Source: Saxidomus purpurata | Taxonomy: Eukaryota > Mollusca > Bivalvia > Venerida > Veneridae | Direction of reading: 5' to 3' | Length of the DNA stretch: 64,000 nucleotides | Assembly: GCA_022818135.1 (NCBI GenBank) | Contig: JAFMSR010000018.1 | Span: forward strand, 24,844,117-24,908,116 | Shown here: positions 12,648 to 22,370 of the stretch, one piece after another | Layout: every line of letters starts with the position of its first letter | Position numbering within the stretch: the stretch's first letter is position 1 | Made by a program: the position numbers and the translations under genes | Notes under the pieces: generated by a model | Database searches by the model: none | The model's input: only the letters and a program-made list of their open reading frames with translations | Told to the model about the DNA's origin: nothing

Positions 12648-13463
12648 GAAAACAAAAAGATCAGATCCTCTTTTCCAGCAATTTTGATAACTCACGTTTA
12701 GACTACAAAGTTTTGCAGAATGATCATACATAATTATATACATACAATTATGTTTAAAGATAAACAAAGATCTATGATCAAAAACAAACTTCGACAGAAT
12801 ATTCCCAAAATATATGTATTAAAATGTTATTAAATTTCTACTATACAATATGACACTCCTGGCTGAAAACTAATGTTTCATACTTTCATTTTATGCCAGA
12901 CTGAGTATACTACAACATATCAATATTCTTATGTTGAGTGACATCATGATATAAAAATATTCTAGCAACATGATCAACAGTTCAGTGCTAATAAAATTTC
13001 AACATTGTATTACAGAAATTTACCTACTACACTCAACAGGTTTAGAAACGCAAAAGTGGCAAAATATTTCTTTTTACAGTGTTACCGTGTTTCAATTTTA
13101 TTCAGTTTCATACACAACAAAAACAATATAAAATTGAATTCTTGTAAAAGTTTTAATAATTCATCGCAAAAAATGACTTAAATAGAAATAAAGACAATTG
13201 CATCATTCAAATAAAAGTGTTCAGCAGGGGAAATCTTTGCGTTTCTAATATCGGTTAATTGAAATTTATCATAAGGATCAATAATAAGTATTTGACATAT
13301 ATTCAATCTGGTTTCATGTAAATAACTTTGAAATAATGAAAATACTTAAACTTTGTACAAATACATAAACTTCACTCACCTGTTAGGAAAACAAAAAGAT
13401 CAGATCCTCTTTTCCAGCAATTTTAATAAATCACGTTTTCACTACAAAGTTTAGCAGAATGAT
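12648..13463 (+). repeat. Pair of 76-bp direct repeats, 660 bp apart
   Basis: 12648-12723 and 13387-13463 are near-identical (GAAAACAAAAAGATCAGATC ... GCAGAATGAT). The interval is AT-rich with nothing recognised. It could be a duplicated host segment or the ends of an unknown element. Confidence 0.7.
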
Positions 13464-13471
13464 GTCTGCTT

Positions 13472-13764
13472 CGTATTGTATATTAGGGCTTTATCGTTGG
13501 TACCAGTTTCCCATATGACCAACGCCCCCAAAAGAGGTTAGTTATTTTAGGTTTCGGAGGATAGTGCAAGATACAGAAAGCGTCCCGATTCCAGAGACAC
13601 CCCTGGTTCTTATACATGCCAGGTGTATAGCACCCATACATGGGACCTCGGTTTTAGTCTCATCCGAAAGACTGTTAGTAATTTTGGTCAGCCCCGGGAA
13701 TCGAACCCGCTACCCCGAGTTTTCAAGTCTCATGCTCTACTGATTGAGCTATTCGGGCTGACTA
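13472..13764 (-). mobile_element. SINE with tRNA head and conserved central domain, 14-bp TSD
   Basis: On the - strand the head (13764 to about 13690) reads GCCCGAATAGCTCAATCAG with a B-box GGGTTCGATTCCC. A central segment with GATGAGACTAAAACCGAGGT and GGTGCTATACACCTGGCATG follows. The duplication AATGATGTCTGCTT at 13458-13471 and 13765-13778 gives exact ends. The central domain is shared with the SINE at 25529-25880; a MetaSINE-type superfamily is my inference. Confidence 0.85.
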
Positions 13765-14270
13765 AATGATGTCTGCTTGCTGGAAATGGGATCATTTAAG
13801 GTTTCACCCCGCTGGTCATTGGTCACCGTATTTTGACCAATCCTAAAACAGAATCTAGGAATATTTTAAAAGAGGTGGAGTTGGCAAATCCTGCTTAAAG
13901 GGTTGAAAAGACTGTGAAAATCCTTAAATTTTGTACCAAAGAAGCCAGACAAACTATCACCCAAGTTTGGAGAACAATACAGCTTAACATCTGTTAAAAC
14001 AGCAAACATTTGGTTACCACCTTTGAAACATAGATAAGTGTTAATAGATATCCTATGTAGCTACATATGTCAGAATTTTGAGTCTACAAACTAAGATTAA
14101 AGTGTTTAACAAAGAAATGGCTTTTAAAAGATTATTTTCCCTAAACTGTGGGAATTTTAAAAGATACAGAAAATGTAAAATTATGCAGAATGAAATATAA
14201 TCATTAATAATAAATGACTAACAAAATACAGGAAAATTAGTAGAATTTTCCAGCATAACAATAGGATTAT

Positions 14271-14599
14271 ATATAGGAAAAACTTTAAAAATCTTCTCTG
14301 AAACCACAAGGCCAAGAGCTGATGTAGCATAGCCTTGTGGACCTCTACCAAGATTGTTCAAATCATGACCCCCAGGTCATTATTAACCCTCCCGTGAGGG
14401 GGGTAGGGATCACTTACTTTCACATAGGCTTATATAGGGAAAACTAAAAAAAAACAAGGCCCACAGACAGAGCTTAGATTTGGAATGTTACTAAGCATTG
14501 TGTAGTGGACCTGTACCAATTATGTTAAAATCATGACCCCTTGTATTATAGCCAGTGGTAGTCAGGTGAGCGATATAGGGCCATCTTGGCCCTCTTGTT
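14271..14599 (+). repeat. Family A copy, 5'-truncated, in receptor intron
   Basis: About two core units, then GTCAGGTGAGCGATATAGGG, a hairpin and CTCTTGTT at 14599, only about 47 bp before the receptor splice acceptor. Confidence 0.8.
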
Positions 14600-14646
14600 T
14601 AATTTCCATCATCCTTGAAACATGATATTTTTTAACTCCTTTTCAG

Positions 14647-15494
14647 GCGTGTTTCTGTTGCTTGTGATGTCCTTAAACTGCTTATCTTTGATCACTGCTA
14701 CCATAGTGATGAATATCAAGCACCTCTCATTCCATGAACCTCCACCGGAAGTACCGAAGCGTTTGCTGAACTTCTGTGAAAATTATCTTGGTAAATTGAT
14801 ATGTGCGCGACTGTCTCACTGGAAACGGATCGCTTCAAATCCTGAGGAACAGCTTTTGTTACAAGAAAAGAAGTCCAAACGGGCACAGTTGATTTCAACG
14901 GTGGACAGTTTCGTCATGACTGACAGATCTGACTCCAAGCAGGCACAGTATGTGCCACTGAAAGAACTTCCCTCTGATGCCTCGCGTGAAGAGTCCTGTT
15001 CCCCCGATGAAACTAGAAGGATCAATCATACTGGAATTTATTTTGGAAGAACAATGACGGAAGAGTCCACATTTTCTTACACAAGTAATAATGACAACTT
15101 CATCGAAGAAGCTAATTATACAGACCAATTACTAATACAAAGACCTAGTGAAGAATCTGTAATAAGGAAACTTGAGAAAGTCAATCACTCATTTCAAGAT
15201 GACGAAAGTGATATGGCTGAGACATCTTTTAGCCCAGGGGCAAGCCGACGGTTTTCAAGAAATAGGCTGTCTTACCGAAAAGCAATTCGTTTCGGACATT
15301 TGTATAATTCTGTAAATGAGAATACTGATTCAAAATATAATACCCCTACGCAGTCTATTATAGCATCAATATCAAGGAAGTACCAGTGGTACTTTGTGGC
15401 AGATGTTATAGACACCATAACATTTCTCATTTACATAATCGTTATGTTTATTGGAATATTTGCTGTTCTTGTAATAACTCCATTGTTTGCGTAA
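14647..15494 (+). CDS. Nicotinic-type Cys-loop receptor subunit, terminal exon (M3 to stop)
   Basis: The last 281 codons of the receptor gene plus the split Ser codon. M3 is VFLLLVMSLNCLSLITATIV, followed by the family-typical MNIKHLSFHEPPPEVPKRLL stretch. The cytoplasmic loop is about 200 residues, hydrophilic, with many Ser/Glu/Asp. M4 (WYFVADVIDTITFLIYIIVM and following residues, from 15387) runs into a very short extracellular tail PLFA and a TAA stop. The frame is intact over the whole exon, which argues against a pseudogene. The acceptor is CTTTTCAG at 14639-14646. The M3-M4 loop and M4 lie in one exon. The partial product from both exons is 464 residues against about 500-650 for complete subunits, so roughly the first 100-180 residues are missing. 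Confidence 0.93.
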
Positions 15495-15644
15495 ACTTGT
15501 TAGTCTTATCATACTTGTTATTTCGGATTATATGTGTTGAAATAACCAAATCTTGTTAGATAGTACATCGTGACCAAACTTGTCGGGTATGCATTTTCAG
15601 AATGCAAATATTTGGTCAGATTGAATTTCACGTTTTTTTTTAAA

Positions 15645-15832
15645 TACAGTAAACTCTGTATAAAACAAACTCCTGGGGACCATTTAAACTTGTTCCTTAT
15701 ATCCGAAGTTTGTTATATACATATAACATTTTTATATAAAATATAAAAAAAAACTCGGGCAGAGAAAGAACATTTGTTCATTATATCAGAATTTTCACTT
15801 ATCCCGAGTCGTTATATACGGAGTTTACTGTA
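15645..15832. mobile_element. 188-bp MITE (TACAGTAAACTC TIRs)
   Basis: Left TACAGTAAACTCTGTATA and right TATACGGAGTTTACTGTA are inverted copies including TA ends. It resembles pogo/Tigger-type termini. It lies 150 bp past the receptor stop, so the receptor 3' UTR may run into it. Confidence 0.8.
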
Positions 15833-15929
15833 GAGATAATGCAAATTATTGTATATATCGACCTTATTTGTACTTTCAGTTGATTAAACTTGTTTAAGAA
15901 TATATAGTTCTAGAAAGTTACACACAACG

Positions 15930-17130
15930 AAGTTTGTGGGGGGTATATAGGAGTCGCCCGGTGGTTGGTCAGTCTGTCGGTCGGGCTACTGGTTGAAATT
16001 CAATACAACTTCATACAATGGTCTAGCAATAAGAGGAAGTGCAGTGTACAAGTACTATAACTCTTATCTTGAGTAATTACAGAGTTATTGCCCTTTGTTA
16101 CTTTTCCTTGTCCGAAGCATAACTTGAAAACTACTGGTTGGAATTCAATACAACTTCATACAATGGTCAAGTACATTGAGAGGAAGTGCAGTGCACAGGA
16201 ACCATAACTCTTGACTTGTTACATAGTTATTGCCCTTTATTACTTTTCCTTGTCCGGAGTATTACTTGAAAACTACTGGTTCGAATTCAATTAAAAATTC
16301 ATACAATGGTCTAGCACAGTGTACAAGAACCATAACTCTGTCTTGATTAATTACAGAGTTATAGCCCTTTGTGACTTTCCTTGTCCAGAGCATAACTTGA
16401 AAACTGCTGGTTGGAATTCAATACAACTTCATACAATGGTCAAGTACATTTAGAGGAAGTGAGTGCACAAGAACCATAACTCTTTCTTGACTCGTTACAT
16501 AGTTAATGCCCTTTGTTACTTTTCCTTGTCCGGAGTATTACTTGAAAACTATTGGTTCGAATTCAATTAAAAATTCGTACAATGGTCTAGCACAGTGAGA
16601 GGAAGTGCAGTGTACAAGAACCATAACTCTATCTTGATTAATTACAGAGTTATAGCGCTTTGTTACTTTCCTTGTCCAGAGCATAATTTGAAAACTACTG
16701 GTTGGAATTCAATACAACTTCATACAATGGTCAAGTACATTGAGAGGAAGTGCAGTGCGCAAAAACCATCTCTTTCTTGACTCATTACAGAGTTATTGCC
16801 CTTTGTTACTTTTCCTTGTCCGGAGTATTACTTGAAAACAACTGGTTCGAATTCAATTAAAAATTCATACAATGGTCTAGCACAATGAGAGGAAGTGCAG
16901 TGCACAGGAACCATAACTCTTTCTTGACTTGTTACATAGTTATTGCCCTTTGTTACTTTTCCTTGTCTGGAGTTATTACTTGGAATCTACTGGTTGGAAT
17001 TCAATTTAACTTCATGCAATGATCAAGTACATTGAAAGGAACTGCAGTGCACAGGAACCATAACTCTATCTTGACTCATTACAGAGTTACTGGCCATTTT
17101 TACTTTTCCTTGTCGCAGAGCAGAACTGGA
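15930..17130. repeat. 145-bp tandem array, 8 units, dimeric alternation
   Basis: GGTTGGAATTCAATACAAC and GGTTCGAATTCAATTAAAA versions alternate at 15991, 16136, 16278, 16409, 16554, 16700, 16844 and 16992 (spacing 131-148 bp). The real period is therefore about 290 bp for most of the array. Each unit contains CCATAACTCT, TTATTGCCCTTTGTTACTTTTCCTTGTC. No open frame spans it. Confidence 0.85.
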
Positions 17131-17342
17131 AAACTTGAGGGGGGAGTCACTTGATTTTACGTAGGCTTATATAGGGAAAACTAAAAAAAACAAAACATAA
17201 GGCCCACAGACAGAGCTTAGATTTGGAATGTTACTAAGCATTGTGTAGTGGACCTGTACGAATTATGTTAAAATCATGACCCCTTGTATTATAGCCAGTG
17301 GTAGTCAGGTGAGCGATATAGGGCCATCTTGGCCCTCTTGTT
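17131..17342 (+). repeat. Family A 3' end fused to the tandem array
   Basis: Begins at GGGGGGAGTCACTTGATTTTACG and ends CAGGTGAGCGATATAGGGCC, a hairpin and CTCTTGTT. The 3' part is almost identical to 14400-14599, while the 5' part is replaced by the 145-bp array. Confidence 0.8.
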
Positions 17343-18100
17343 TTCAATTGGAAACTTTGTCAGAATAACTGCCTTGATGAACTCTTGGGCGAGTGCAAAT
17401 TTGGGATCAAAAACTAGGTCACTCTGTCAAATTAGAAAACCTTTTGTATGTGAGAGTGATTGCATTTTTCATTGGATTTTCATTTAATAAAGCCAATTCA
17501 GTATTGTTTTCATACGAAATACACACAAAATATCTCGCGGAATATTTTCAAACTATGAAAAATTAGTGTTGCAAAACTGAAAGGTAAACCGGAAGTCGAC
17601 ATCATGAAAACTGCGAGAGTGAACCAGCTTCATATTATTGAAGAATTTTATAGAAATAGTAACTTTTTGGAAGATTATTATTAGGTGTCCAATAGGACAA
17701 CTAATTTTGGAGTTTTGTGATACTAATTACTCTCTTTTGAAATCTTTCGTCACAAAATACATAATTCAAAAGTCTTAAGTCGAGCATTTCAGAATATACG
17801 TATACTTAAAGACAAAAGTTCTGTAAGGTATAATTAAACACAAAGACTGAAATCGGATATTTTATTCATAATTAGAAAAGCATGAGAATTTCATCATTTT
17901 CGAATCAATTTACAAATATTCAATGTTCGTGACATCGAATATAATGTTCGTGGACGTTCAATACACGTTCAACATGTGTTTGTAGGCTCACTGACCTCCA
18001 GTCGACATGAAACGTGCTATCTTGAAAGTTTCGTAATGACAACTTATGTTGAGTATTTATTTAAATTTTTACTATAGTATAAATAAAATCAAGACAACAC
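17343..18100. other. AT-rich intergenic, nothing recognised
   Basis: A short family A core fragment at about 17345-17480 (TCAGAATAACTGCCTTGATGA), then AT-rich DNA with no gene, repeat boundary or RNA I can support. Confidence 0.5.
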
Positions 18101-18104
18101 GAAG

Positions 18105-18150
18105 TTTTCAATTTACATGTTTCGACTTTATGTCTTCGTCAGAAAATATG
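18105..18150 (-). ncRNA. Hammerhead-ribozyme-like motif of a Penelope-like element
   Basis: On the - strand CTGACGA (18142-18136) is followed by a GAC/GTC stem with an ATAAA loop, then GAAA (18123-18120) and CATGTA. This is the conserved order CUGANGA, stem II, GAAA, very short stem III, NUH. The cleavage triplet would be GUA. Stem III (ACAUGU) is self-complementary, as in the minimal dimer-forming ribozymes known from Penelope-like elements. Stem I pairs only weakly here, so activity is doubtful. It lies 3' of the GIY-YIG frame on the same strand. Confidence 0.6.
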
Positions 18151-18353
18151 CAACATACAGTATACGAAACAAAAAGGACGCGAATGTCCGCGTGATGAAA
18201 AACAACGTAAGGTTTATAATATAGATATGGATCAGACTGATGCGGCGGGTTTTATTAAAAAGAAATGTATTTATTCAATACACGATAAATAAATATAAAA
18301 CCCAACATATCTATATGAAAAACCATTATTAATGAATATAAGATATGTTAAGT

Positions 18354-18690
18354 TCACACATCAAATAATACGCTACTGTTCATACCACTGGGCCAAGTTG
18401 TATTTAAAGTATGGATCCAGTAAGTCTCGCGCATCAGTCTGTCCAAATCGTTCTTAACAACATCAGTTGGTAAAAAGCTAAGGTCATCCATATTATGATC
18501 AAAGCTATTAAAATGGGTAACAACATTACTAGCAAATGCCGGATCGCTGAAATTATTAATATCAAATTTATGACTGTTCATCCGTCTCGAAACTTGTTGT
18601 CGTGTTTGGCCCACATATTGTATTTTGCATTTTTTGCATGTTGTGAGATAAATTACATTTGTAAATCAGGCATTTTTCGTTGGAGCCTTG
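18354..18690 (-). pseudogene. Penelope-like element: C-terminal GIY-YIG endonuclease
   Basis: On the - strand the frame open from 18664 reads NVIYLTTCKKCKIQYVGQTR and continues through RRMNSHKFDI to a stop at 18354. The VIY...YVGQTR pair is the GIY-YIG core, with a CxxC between the halves (CKKC) as in Penelope-like endonucleases. These cut target DNA for retrotransposition and are fused C-terminally to the RT. An in-frame stop (TGA at 18667-18665) lies immediately upstream and no RT is found behind it, so this is a 5'-truncated, dead copy. The hammerhead-like motif sits about 200 bp downstream. Confident on family; the copy is clearly not autonomous. Confidence 0.85.
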
Positions 18691-18714
18691 TCGTTACGTT
18701 AGTCGGAGTAGTAT

Positions 18715-18885
18715 CGTTAAGGTGAAATGCGCCTCAAATTAAATTCTCGAATTTTCTTCTCACATTTGCACCATGTATATTTCAGCATATTTCCGATTGC
18801 ACAAGGAATTTTTTTTGTTATATCTTGCAAACAATTTCTTCAGTAGTTGACGTCACTTTTTTACCAGCTGTCGGCAGGTTTTTAA
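18715..18885 (+). repeat. GGTGAAATGCGCC repeat, copy 1
   Basis: AAGGTGAAATGCGCCTCAAAT ... TTGACGTCACTTTTT matches, in reverse orientation, 26860-27018. AT-rich with a TGACGTCA palindrome near the far end. Non-coding. Confidence 0.6.
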
Positions 18886-18919
18886 GCCGTAGCGTTTTGC
18901 CTTTCTTATGTATCACCCT

Positions 18920-21175
18920 GGGTATTCGACTCCTTCGAACGCAGATGGGTACTACTTACGACAGATGTATATACATGTACGTCATGACAGGCACGCTGGA
19001 ATAACCCCGATATTTTTATTATTTCTCTTTTTAGGTCCGACCTTTTGCTTGATATAGGTAGTTATATGTTTAAACTAAGCCTGTGTAAAGTTTTATGATA
19101 AACTGACGCATTTTAATGAATTTCCCTAAAATGTTGAAAAAACTACAGTAATGTTGCCAAATATGACATTTATTTGTTTATAATAACAATATACATGTAT
19201 ATCAATGACCTTAGACACGTATACAGATAAATGTATAAGGTATCAATACAAACAGCCCTAGAACTTTTGATTATAAGCAAATTTATAGAGGTGGGTGAAG
19301 ATAAACGGATACGTCTGACGAACGAAGGAGATACGTACGAACACAGATTGTTATGAAATGAGGATACGTATAACGGCAGATGTGTAACAAGTATATATAG
19401 CAAACGTAAATAGGTGTTTTCCAAACAGGATAAAAATTGGTTTCAAACTAATTACATTCAGTATGGCAGTTGTTTAATCTATGTAGAAGGATCTAGCATA
19501 TTTATTAGTGATACATGTCTGTCACTGTTTCTATCATTAAGTATGTCCACGCAGCTCCTCTGATACCACGTGGCGGATTTACACCAAACTTCACATACTA
19601 TAGTTGTGCATTTTTTCGGCATGTTCCGAATCAATGATTTTCAGTGGAATAACCGCCCTTGATACATATAATTTTATGATGTCATGGCTAATTCTCCTAT
19701 AACATTCGGCAGATTTCCACTTAACCAGTGCCAAGCTTAGTTATGCATATCGCCAGCACATCCGGTTCAGTGAATTTCTGGGGATTTACATTGATTCTTC
19801 AAATTTAATGATGTTTTTGCTACTTCTCCTCTAACCATTGGCCAGATTTCCACCAAACCTATTAGAACACAATTGTCGTTGGCATGTTCCGATTTATTGA
19901 TTTCCAGGGAAGTTGCAACACTGATGTGTCATATTTCATAATGTCCATACTAATTCTCCTAAACGCTGGAGTTGAATTTTACCAAAAGTCACATGAATGA
20001 TCATTGTCAAGCGTAGTTGTACATTTCGTCAGCATGTTGCAGTTCAATGAATTTTGCGGATCTTTTGATGTCTCATATTCTGATATGCTTGTACTATTAA
20101 TCCTATATCACTGGTAAGAAAACTTCAAAACTACAGAGAATGAATTGATAATGGGGTATCTAAGTCTCCTGCAACGAAGTCTTTAAAATAACGATGTCAA
20201 GTTTCCCATACACTATAGTAACTAGTCAATGACCAAGAGACAATGTTACTACAAATATTCCACGGGAACAAACATGTTCATTTAACGCCAATGTAAAATA
20301 TTATATACATTTGTAATTACATTTTTAGCCCGACTGTTCGAAGAATGAGGAGGGTTGTTGTACTCGCCCCAGCTTTTGCGTTGATCAAAGACGTGTTTAT
20401 AAGTGTTAATAACTTCAAACCCGACAAACGTATCCACTTACATTTGCCATACTTGTTTCTCATGGTAATACATACAAATGCAGCAAGTCACATACATTTT
20501 TGCGGAGTAATGCCTCTTTTTGTATTATGATTTGTAACAAATTTTAACTAAGTCGATAAAAGATAATTTTACAAAAATCATAATGATACTGAAGTTTTCT
20601 ATTTAGCCTTGACTTATAATTTACTTTAGTTACATAGTTTTTAAGTTTAAGACAAAAACTAAAGTTATAAACAGTATTCCCGTCATTAGACTTACTTTTC
20701 ATCTTTTACGTATCTGCAGTTCGTATGGCGTTTTACGTACCCACCGTCTGCGTTCATACGTACCCTATCATATTTTCATCTGTCGTCAAAAGTACCCTTA
20801 AAAAGAACCCCATGCTTGTTTAAGTGTCAATTGCAGCTGCTGTATCAGTTATAGCGAAAAGAAAATATGTTTTTCTGCTGCAGAAAATGTGTAGCTTTAT
20901 GATTTATGCAGTTTTGGACTCATTCGATTATAAAATTGCAATTTCTGGTCTGATTTCCGCAATCGTAACAACACGTCGGTCATTTTTCAGCTAAACAGCA
21001 TTGCCTAGTACAAATATATTGAATCTCATATTGAACGAAAACGTTGTGAAACATTGTGAAAATGAATAAAAAAAAGAGAAGATATTAGGTATTTTCCAGC
21101 TTACATGTCAGGACGTTCATGTATATACATCTGTCGTCAGTAGTACCCATCTGCGTTCGAAGTAGTCGAATACCC
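18920..21175. mobile_element. 2.26 kb element with ~85-bp terminal inverted repeats
   Basis: Left GGGTATTCGACTCCTTCGAA ... GGGTACTACTTACGACAG and the right inverse match for about 85 bp with few differences. Subterminal CGTACGAACACAG / CTGCGTTCATACG motifs lie inside (19330-19390 and 20700-20799). The interior holds a degenerate ~135-bp tandem repeat and a TTTTTAGCCCGACTGTTCGA repeat head at about 20325. No transposase frame is visible; target duplication is not clear. Confidence 0.75.
19540..20110. repeat. Degenerate ~135-bp tandem repeat, 4-5 units
   Basis: Units begin CTCCTCTGATACCACG, CTCCTATAACATTCGG, CTCCTCTAACCATTGG and CTCCTAAACGCTGGAG at 19556, 19693, 19826 and 19953. Each includes a GCATGTTCCGATTYAATGA-like segment. 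Similar in style to family A cores. Confidence 0.65.
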
Positions 21176-21879
21176 GTTTTGTATTTTCAAGCTACTGAAT
21201 TTATCTGAAATCTTTCAATTAGATCTAGAAACTGATATAAAATTCGACGTAAAAAGTATGACGTTGTAACCACTATGCACGGATTCGTGACGTCAAAATG
21301 GAAATAAATGACAATTGGCTCGATGAAGAAAAACGTTAAAGTGACATTATGCGCATTTTTTTTCAAGTAAAAATCCAGCTGAAAATGGTGTCTGTACAAA
21401 AGTGTAGAGGAAATAATAGCTTTAACCCAATAAGTAGTATAAAATGGGGGTCCCCCCCCCCCCCCCCGAAAATTTTGCTCATACCCGAAAATTTTGCTCA
21501 TACCAGCATATGTGCTCATATGGTCTAAGGGAAATAATTGCGACAGTCACTCGAGTTTTATGTTGACAAGAGTTCTCCTTTTGAATGAGCTGAAATAACC
21601 AATGAAATGTGAAACAATGACGCGATTGAATCCGACTCGATAAAAAGAGCAGACTTTTCAGGTTATAACGACCGGTTCGGAGACCATATCATCGCTTTTG
21701 CGTCCGCCATTCAATTAGCACTTAATGTCCGGTGTGTAAATCTTACATGCATGAGTCGGTTTTCTATAGGATGTGTAGCAGAGCAAAGGTCACATAATAT
21801 ATCTCTGCAGGGGTATATAAGGAATTCACTATTATATATATCAACACTATAAGCCACACGAAGTGACAAGATGAGTCAT

Positions 21880-22003
21880 TCAGGAGGTATGATGAGGTAT
21901 TGAGGAGGTAATGAGGAGGCATGAGGAGGTAATGAGGAGGTACGAGGAGGCATGAGGAGGTATGATGAGGTAATGAGGAGGTACGAGGAGGTTATGAGGA
22001 GGG
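21880..22003. repeat. GAGGAGGTA/C minisatellite, left arm
   Basis: Repeated GAGGAGGTATGATGAGGTAA-type units; the inverse (CCTCCTCAT type) is at 23200-23340 in the right arm. Copy number differs between arms. Confidence 0.85.
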
Positions 22004-22098
22004 TCACTTCTTGTGGCTTATAGTGTTGATATATATGATAGTGATTTGGTACAGACGGCGAGGTCAGTTGCTAATAAAGCGAGACCGTTATCTCACTA

Positions 22099-22370
22099 TG
22101 GAGAGTAACGACAAGAACATCATATTTCATTGTAGGAAATGTGGTTACGTTTTTTTTTTGCTTTGGAGAAACCTATTACACCACTTCAGAGTATGGCATA
22201 CATGCGAGTATTATTCAAATATCTGTGTATGCTGCGACTGCGTGTTTGAAAGCGTAAGGCATTTCTCAAGCATGTGAAAATGAAAGCCTCGGAGGTAGTG
22301 AGGAGAAACAGACCAATGCAAACGGATTCTAACCTTTTAAGGGATATCTAAGGGAGGTAAAAGTCGTTTG
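22099..22370 (+). pseudogene. Cys-rich small frame of unknown function in left palindrome arm
   Basis: Frame from about ATG 22099: MESNDKNIIFHCRKCGY, then a T-run where the frame shifts, then NICVCCDCVFE. The right arm (- strand, about 23095-22830) has the same sequence with the T-run one base different and continues CDCVFEKRKAFLKHVKMKA. The HCRKC and CVCCDC clusters followed by a His suggest a metal-binding fold but match no family I can name. Preservation in both arms is only because the arms are copies. May be remains of an element-encoded protein. Confidence 0.35.

Larger units (their letters stand above)
11406..14646 (+). other. 3.2 kb receptor intron (phase 1)
   Basis: Donor GTAGGT at 11406 and acceptor CTCCTTTTCAG ending at 14646. 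The two exons join in frame (PLI-S-VFLLLV), matching the family order M2-M3. The intron holds family A fragments, a 76-bp duplicated segment and a SINE with target duplication; no exon is seen inside. Confidence 0.85.

Noticed and set aside
14716..15128. Three - strand frames opposite the receptor exon
   Set aside because: Shadow frames of the M3-M4 coding exon.
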